NCBI GenBank assembly: GCA_014193315.1 | Contig: BJHS01000001.1 | Location: 124,001 to 188,000, forward strand | Source of the DNA: Verrucomicrobiota bacterium | GTDB taxonomy: Bacteria > Verrucomicrobiota > Verrucomicrobiia > Opitutales > UBA953 | Length of the DNA: 64,000 bases | Direction: 5' to 3' | Part shown: positions 60,847 through 64,000 of the stretch, in pieces | Position numbering within the stretch: the stretch's first letter is position 1 | How the letters are laid out: every line of letters begins with the position of its first letter | The notes under the pieces: generated by a model | What the model was told of the DNA's origin: nothing | The model's input: the letters and a program-made list of their open reading frames with translations, nothing else | Databases searched by the model: none | Position numbers and translations under genes: made by a program

Positions 60847-62568
60847 TTAGTTGCCGGCCTTGTCGAGGAGATCGCCGAGGCTGTTGAAGTCGCCGCTGCC
60901 GGACGAGCCGGAGGAGGTCGAACCGCCCGCCGAGGGCGCCGGGGCGCCGCCGGTGGACGGGCCCTTGATCCGCTCGTAGCTGGAGATTTCCGTCGCCAGG
61001 CGTTCGGCGTCGTAGCTCGCGGCCTTGATTGAGAGGCCGATGCGACGGTCCTCCTTGTCGATCTTGATGACGCGGGCGGTGACATCCTGGCCGACTTTGA
61101 CGACGTCCTTGACGTTCTCGACGCGCTGTTCGGCGAGCTGGGAGACGTGCACGAGGCCGTCGATTTCATCGGAGAGCTCGATGAAGGCGCCGAAGTTCGC
61201 GATCTTGGAGACCTTGCCGTTGACGAGGTCGCCGATGCGGAACTTGCGGTCGATCTCGCTCCACGGGTCGGTCTGGGTCTGCTTGACGCCCAGGGAGATG
61301 CGCTGCTGGTCGACGTCGACGTCGAGCACGATGGCCTCCACGTCGTCGCCCTTCTTCATGACTTCGGCCGGGTTGTTGATGCGGCGCGTCCAGCTCATGT
61401 CGGACACGTGCACCATGCCGTCGATTCCATCTTCCAGCTCCACGAAGGCGCCGTAGTTGGTGAGGTTGCGCACCTTGCCGCGGACGCGGGCGCCCACCGG
61501 GTAGTTGTGGCGGACCTTTTCCCACGGGTTGGTCTCGAGCTGGCGGATGCCCAAGGAGATCTTCTGCTCCTCCTTGTTGACGTTGAGGATGACCGCATCG
61601 ACTTCCTGGCCGACCTTGAGCATGTCGGACGGCTTCTGAACGCGCTTGGTCCAGGAGAGCTCGGAGACGTGGACGAGGCCTTCGACGCCGCCTTCGATCT
61701 CGATGAACGCGCCGTACGCCACGAGGTTGACGACCTTGCCGTGGACCTTCTGGCCGACGGGGTAGCGCTTCTCGATGCCTTCCCAGGGGTTGGACTGGGT
61801 CTGCTTGAGGCCGAGGGAGACGCGCTCGCGCTCGCGGTCGACTTCGACGACCATGACGGTGATTTCTTCGCCGACCTTGACGACTTCGCTCGGGTGGCCG
61901 ATGCGGCCCCAGGACATGTCGGTGACGTGCAGCAGGCCGTCGAGACCGTCGAGGTCCACGAACGCGCCGTAGTCGGTGATGTTCTTGACGACGCCGCGGC
62001 GGATGACGCCCGGCTTGACCTCTTCGAGGAGCTTGCGACGGCTTTCGCCGCGCTGTTCTTCGATGAGTTCGCGACGCGAGACGACGAGGTTCTTCTTCTC
62101 CTTGTTGATCTTGATGATCTTGAAGTCGAAGGTCTGACCCACGAAGCCTTCAAGGTCCTTCGGCGGGTTGACGTCGATCTGCGAGGAGGGCATGAAGGCG
62201 TCGACGCCGACGGAGACGATCAGGCCGCCCTTGACGACGGACTTGACGCGACCCTGGACGATGGAGCCTTCCTGGCAATTGGCCTCGATGCTTTCCCACT
62301 TGCGGATCTGCTGGGCGCGGTCGAAGGAGACGGTCGGGGTGCCGTCCTTGTTTTCAAGCTTCTCGAGGTAGACCTCGAGCTGCATACCGACCTGGACTTC
62401 GGCCATGTCGGGAAATTCAGCCTGAGGGATGAAGCCCTCGGACTTGCCGTTGATGTCGACGACGACGAACTTGTCGTCGCGGATCTCGGTGACGGTCGCG
62501 GGGATAACGCTGTGGGCCTTGAGCGCGCCGAAATTGGATTCGGCGAGCAGTTTTTCCATGATGCTCAT
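60847..62568 (-). CDS. rpsA: 30S ribosomal protein S1
   Basis: 573 residues with six S1 RNA-binding domains at about 20-88, 103-170, 186-256, 271-343, 358-430 and 445-516. Typical blocks are GFIPQAEF in the first, and GLLHVTDMSWGRIGHPSE, GLVHVSELSWTKR and GMVHVSDMSWTRR in later ones. The tail (about 540-573) is Gly/Ser-rich. S1 helps mRNA bind the ribosome, and many genes here lack Shine-Dalgarno sequences. ATG 62568 (MSIMEKLLAES) is chosen. The leader is A/C-rich. Confidence 0.96.
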   Translation of the reverse strand: MSIMEKLLAESNFGALKAHSVIPATVTEIRDDKFVVVDINGKSEGFIPQAEFPDMAEVQVGMQLEVYLEKLENKDGTPTVSFDRAQQIRKWESIEANCQEGSIVQGRVKSVVKGGLIVSVGVDAFMPSSQIDVNPPKDLEGFVGQTFDFKIIKINKEKKNLVVSRRELIEEQRGESRRKLLEEVKPGVIRRGVVKNITDYGAFVDLDGLDGLLHVTDMSWGRIGHPSEVVKVGEEITVMVVEVDRERERVSLGLKQTQSNPWEGIEKRYPVGQKVHGKVVNLVAYGAFIEIEGGVEGLVHVSELSWTKRVQKPSDMLKVGQEVDAVILNVNKEEQKISLGIRQLETNPWEKVRHNYPVGARVRGKVRNLTNYGAFVELEDGIDGMVHVSDMSWTRRINNPAEVMKKGDDVEAIVLDVDVDQQRISLGVKQTQTDPWSEIDRKFRIGDLVNGKVSKIANFGAFIELSDEIDGLVHVSQLAEQRVENVKDVVKVGQDVTARVIKIDKEDRRIGLSIKAASYDAERLATEISSYERIKGPSTGGAPAPSAGGSTSSGSSGSGDFNSLGDLLDKAGN

Positions 62569-62610
62569 TGTGTTTTGACTGGGGTCCTGGGCGTCGCGAA
62601 GGACGTTTCC

Positions 62611-62636
62611 AGGGTTTTGGTTGTTGGTTGGGTTTT
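62611..62636 (-). promoter_or_regulatory. A/C-rich, unstructured leader of rpsA
   Basis: On the minus strand this reads as an almost pure A/C tract with AACCC and CCAACAACC steps, about 45-70 bases before the rpsA start. The same character precedes other genes here. It is a candidate S1-binding, translation-promoting leader. No Shine-Dalgarno is seen before the rpsA ATG. Confidence 0.45.
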
Positions 62637-62683
62637 CCGGCGGAGATTCCACTGGCAGGTGCCGGTGGGCCGTCGAGAGGTCG

Positions 62684-62709
62684 AAAACAAACCAGCCGAA
62701 GGGGACTGG
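62684..62709 (-). terminator. Probable terminator of the TIGR03790-type gene
   Basis: On the minus strand CCAGTC pairs with GGCTGG (plus positions 62704-62709 and 62692-62697, one G-T pair) around a six-base loop. It is followed by TTTGTTTT. It lies 10 bases after the upstream gene's stop. Confidence 0.55.
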
Positions 62710-62719
62710 CAAGCCGAGA

Positions 62720-64000
62720 TTATCTCCCCGGGGGCTTTTCTGGGGGGTTGGGCGGGGCTGGCGCCCATTCGGGCCGCTTTTCCAGCTCCGTTCGCAGTTT
62801 CAGGGCGGTCGCAACCCCGAAGCGGGCCTCCACGAACCGGGCGGCCTCCTCGATCAAGCCCCCGTCCTCCGCGGTCAACCCTTGGGGGTCCTTCCAGGCG
62901 CGGGTGATGCCGGCGGCTTGCTCGGCTTGGGCACAGGCGAGGGCCAAGGCGAGCCGCCCGGACCGATCGGCGGCCACCCGTAGCTGGCGCAAGGCCTCGG
63001 CCCCGAGCGGCTGGGGGCGGAGATTGGTTTGGCGCAGCACGGCGTAATCGGTCCAGCGATCGGCCGGGTCAACCGAGCGGGTCTGCGTTTCCAGCGGCAC
63101 GGCGAAGGGTTGGTAGAAAGGGTCGCCGAGGATGATGCCCTGCCAACTGACCGCCGGGGTCGCATACCACGCGGCCTCCCCGGCGCTCATCCCCGCCCGG
63201 AGCCCCTTGAGCAAAAGCTCAGGGCGCACGGTCAGGGAAAGGTACGGCTCGTAGACGTTGCCGAAAGTCAGGGCGGCGCCTTGTTCGACCAGCCAAGGCG
63301 TCCAACTCGCTTCCGGACTCTGCAACGAGCCGGCGGAAAAGCTATGCAGGTGCAACGCGATCGCGCCCGGGGCGAGTCGGGTCGACTTCAGGCCGAACTT
63401 GCCGGTGGGTTTCTGGCTGTACCAGCCCAGGTACCACGCCGGGGCGTCCCCGCGCGCCCGCGGTGAAAACTGTTCGCGTGTCGCTTCGATGTCGGTCGGG
63501 AAGCCTAGTTCCTTGAGGGGTGCGACGCAGGCCTGGAACCACTCGTCGCCTTCCTTATAGGGGCCGCCCACGTCCACGTAGGCGCGACCGCGCAGGCCCT
63601 TGGCTTCCGCCTCCCAGGCACCGTGCAGGGCTCGGCGCGCGGCTTCGGCGGACCCGCCGTCGAGCCGGGCGATGCGGGTGATGCCTTCCGCCCCGGCCTC
63701 CGTCCGGTTGAACCAAGGATTCGGACGGGCCCCTTCGGGGTCCAGGTTGGGCAAGGCGAGGGTCGCCAGTTCGCTGTCGAGGCTCGCGTGGTCGCCCTTG
63801 ACCGGATTCGCCGCGTTCAGCCCCTTGATGCCGGATGGGCTGATTTTCAGGGGCACGCCGTGCACCAGCACGAGCCATTGGAGGCGGGGCTCGGCGGTCG
63901 GGATGAAGCCAAGCCGACTGCGGGCGTCCGCGGCCTCGTCCTGGGCACCTTCGAGGAGGTGCGCGTCGCGGAGTTTCGCCCGGAGCGGCCCAAGCACCTT
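62720..64000 (-). CDS. TIGR03790-type protein, N-terminus outside window
   Basis: 425 residues are visible; the frame is open to the window end, so the N-terminus is missing. Blocks WLVLVHGVPLKI, YVDVGGPYKEGDEWF and LTFGNVYEPYLSL match the sparse TIGR03790 family, which is of unknown function and known from Acidobacteria, Verrucomicrobia and some others. The C-terminus is helical, then Pro-rich. Whether it is exported cannot be judged without the start. It is upstream of rpsA with a likely terminator between. Confidence 0.75.
   Translation of the reverse strand, partial: KVLGPLRAKLRDAHLLEGAQDEAADARSRLGFIPTAEPRLQWLVLVHGVPLKISPSGIKGLNAANPVKGDHASLDSELATLALPNLDPEGARPNPWFNRTEAGAEGITRIARLDGGSAEAARRALHGAWEAEAKGLRGRAYVDVGGPYKEGDEWFQACVAPLKELGFPTDIEATREQFSPRARGDAPAWYLGWYSQKPTGKFGLKSTRLAPGAIALHLHSFSAGSLQSPEASWTPWLVEQGAALTFGNVYEPYLSLTVRPELLLKGLRAGMSAGEAAWYATPAVSWQGIILGDPFYQPFAVPLETQTRSVDPADRWTDYAVLRQTNLRPQPLGAEALRQLRVAADRSGRLALALACAQAEQAAGITRAWKDPQGLTAEDGGLIEEAARFVEARFGVATALKLRTELEKRPEWAPAPPNPPEKPPGR

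Noticed and set aside
61147-62907. 586-codon plus-strand frame opposite rpsA
   Set aside because: The six S1 domains on the minus strand are unmistakable. The plus-strand product is a repetitive acidic shadow of those domains.

Overview
The window is 64 kb of compact, clearly high-G+C bacterial chromosome. It has no insertion sequences, prophage genes or CRISPR arrays. The organism is Gram-negative: it carries lpxA, an LptE-like and a BamD-like lipoprotein, ExbB/ExbD channel proteins and an MCE-domain protein. Several traits point to the Planctomycetes-Verrucomicrobia-Chlamydiae group, most likely a verrucomicrobial (Opitutae-like) lineage. These are a very long GreA like that of Chlamydia, a TIGR03790-type protein, and genes that mostly lack Shine-Dalgarno sequences and have A/C-rich leaders instead. 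This placement is inferred from gene content, not from a marker-gene tree.

Layout. 1-4656 (+): type IV pilus / type II secretion motor genes, with a truncated PilB/GspE-like ATPase, PilT, a second PilB/GspE and PilC/GspF. 4657-5144: two terminators and an initiator tRNA gene on the minus strand. 5145-10434 (+): two paralogous membrane-anchored von Willebrand A proteins, a hot-dog thioesterase, a glycosyltransferase-like membrane protein and an ApbE-like protein. 10427-14275 (-): a membrane TPR protein and a thioredoxin-domain (DUF255) protein. 14365-16748 (+): a secreted metallopeptidase-like protein and MutL. 16749-22829 (-): uvrB, a HAD phosphatase, a GlcD-type oxidase and nadE. 22914-25164 (+): thrB-thrC.

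25171-31849 (-): a probable energised envelope complex (giant TPR/PKD protein, second periplasmic helical protein, ExbB, two ExbD) followed by a tiny lipoprotein. 31992-34985 (-): an ArsR-methyltransferase fusion and long GreA. 35086-36216 (+): rlmN. 36213-40765 (-): rpe, LptE-like, BamD-like, fabH, plsX and rpmF, i.e. lipid and envelope synthesis. 40870-41415 (+): a GmhB-like phosphatase. 41475-48455 (-): a Cys-repeat secreted protein, a BtuF-like protein, pdxA, lpxA, an unknown gene, rsmI, a tiny lipoprotein, a coiled-coil membrane protein and pgi. 48505-51488 (-): an FG-GAP repeat protein and ilvD.

51607-55959 (+): scpB, pheA, an MCE protein and glycyl-tRNA synthetase, the first three linked by ATGA overlaps. 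55946-58097 (-): a fused MurU-AmgK-type peptidoglycan recycling enzyme and a Fur-family regulator. 58173-59312 (+): metX. 59313-62568 (-): cardiolipin synthase and ribosomal protein S1. 62720-64000 (-): a truncated TIGR03790-type gene.

Genes are packed very tightly. Same-strand neighbours often overlap by 1-4 bases, and six of seven convergent pairs overlap or lie within six bases of each other. The most unusual items are the ExbB/ExbD/TPR-PKD locus, the SD-less A/C-rich leaders, an initiator tRNA with atypical identity bases, a MutL whose endonuclease motif is degenerate, the long GreA, and a secreted protein built of 25-residue CPxCP repeats.
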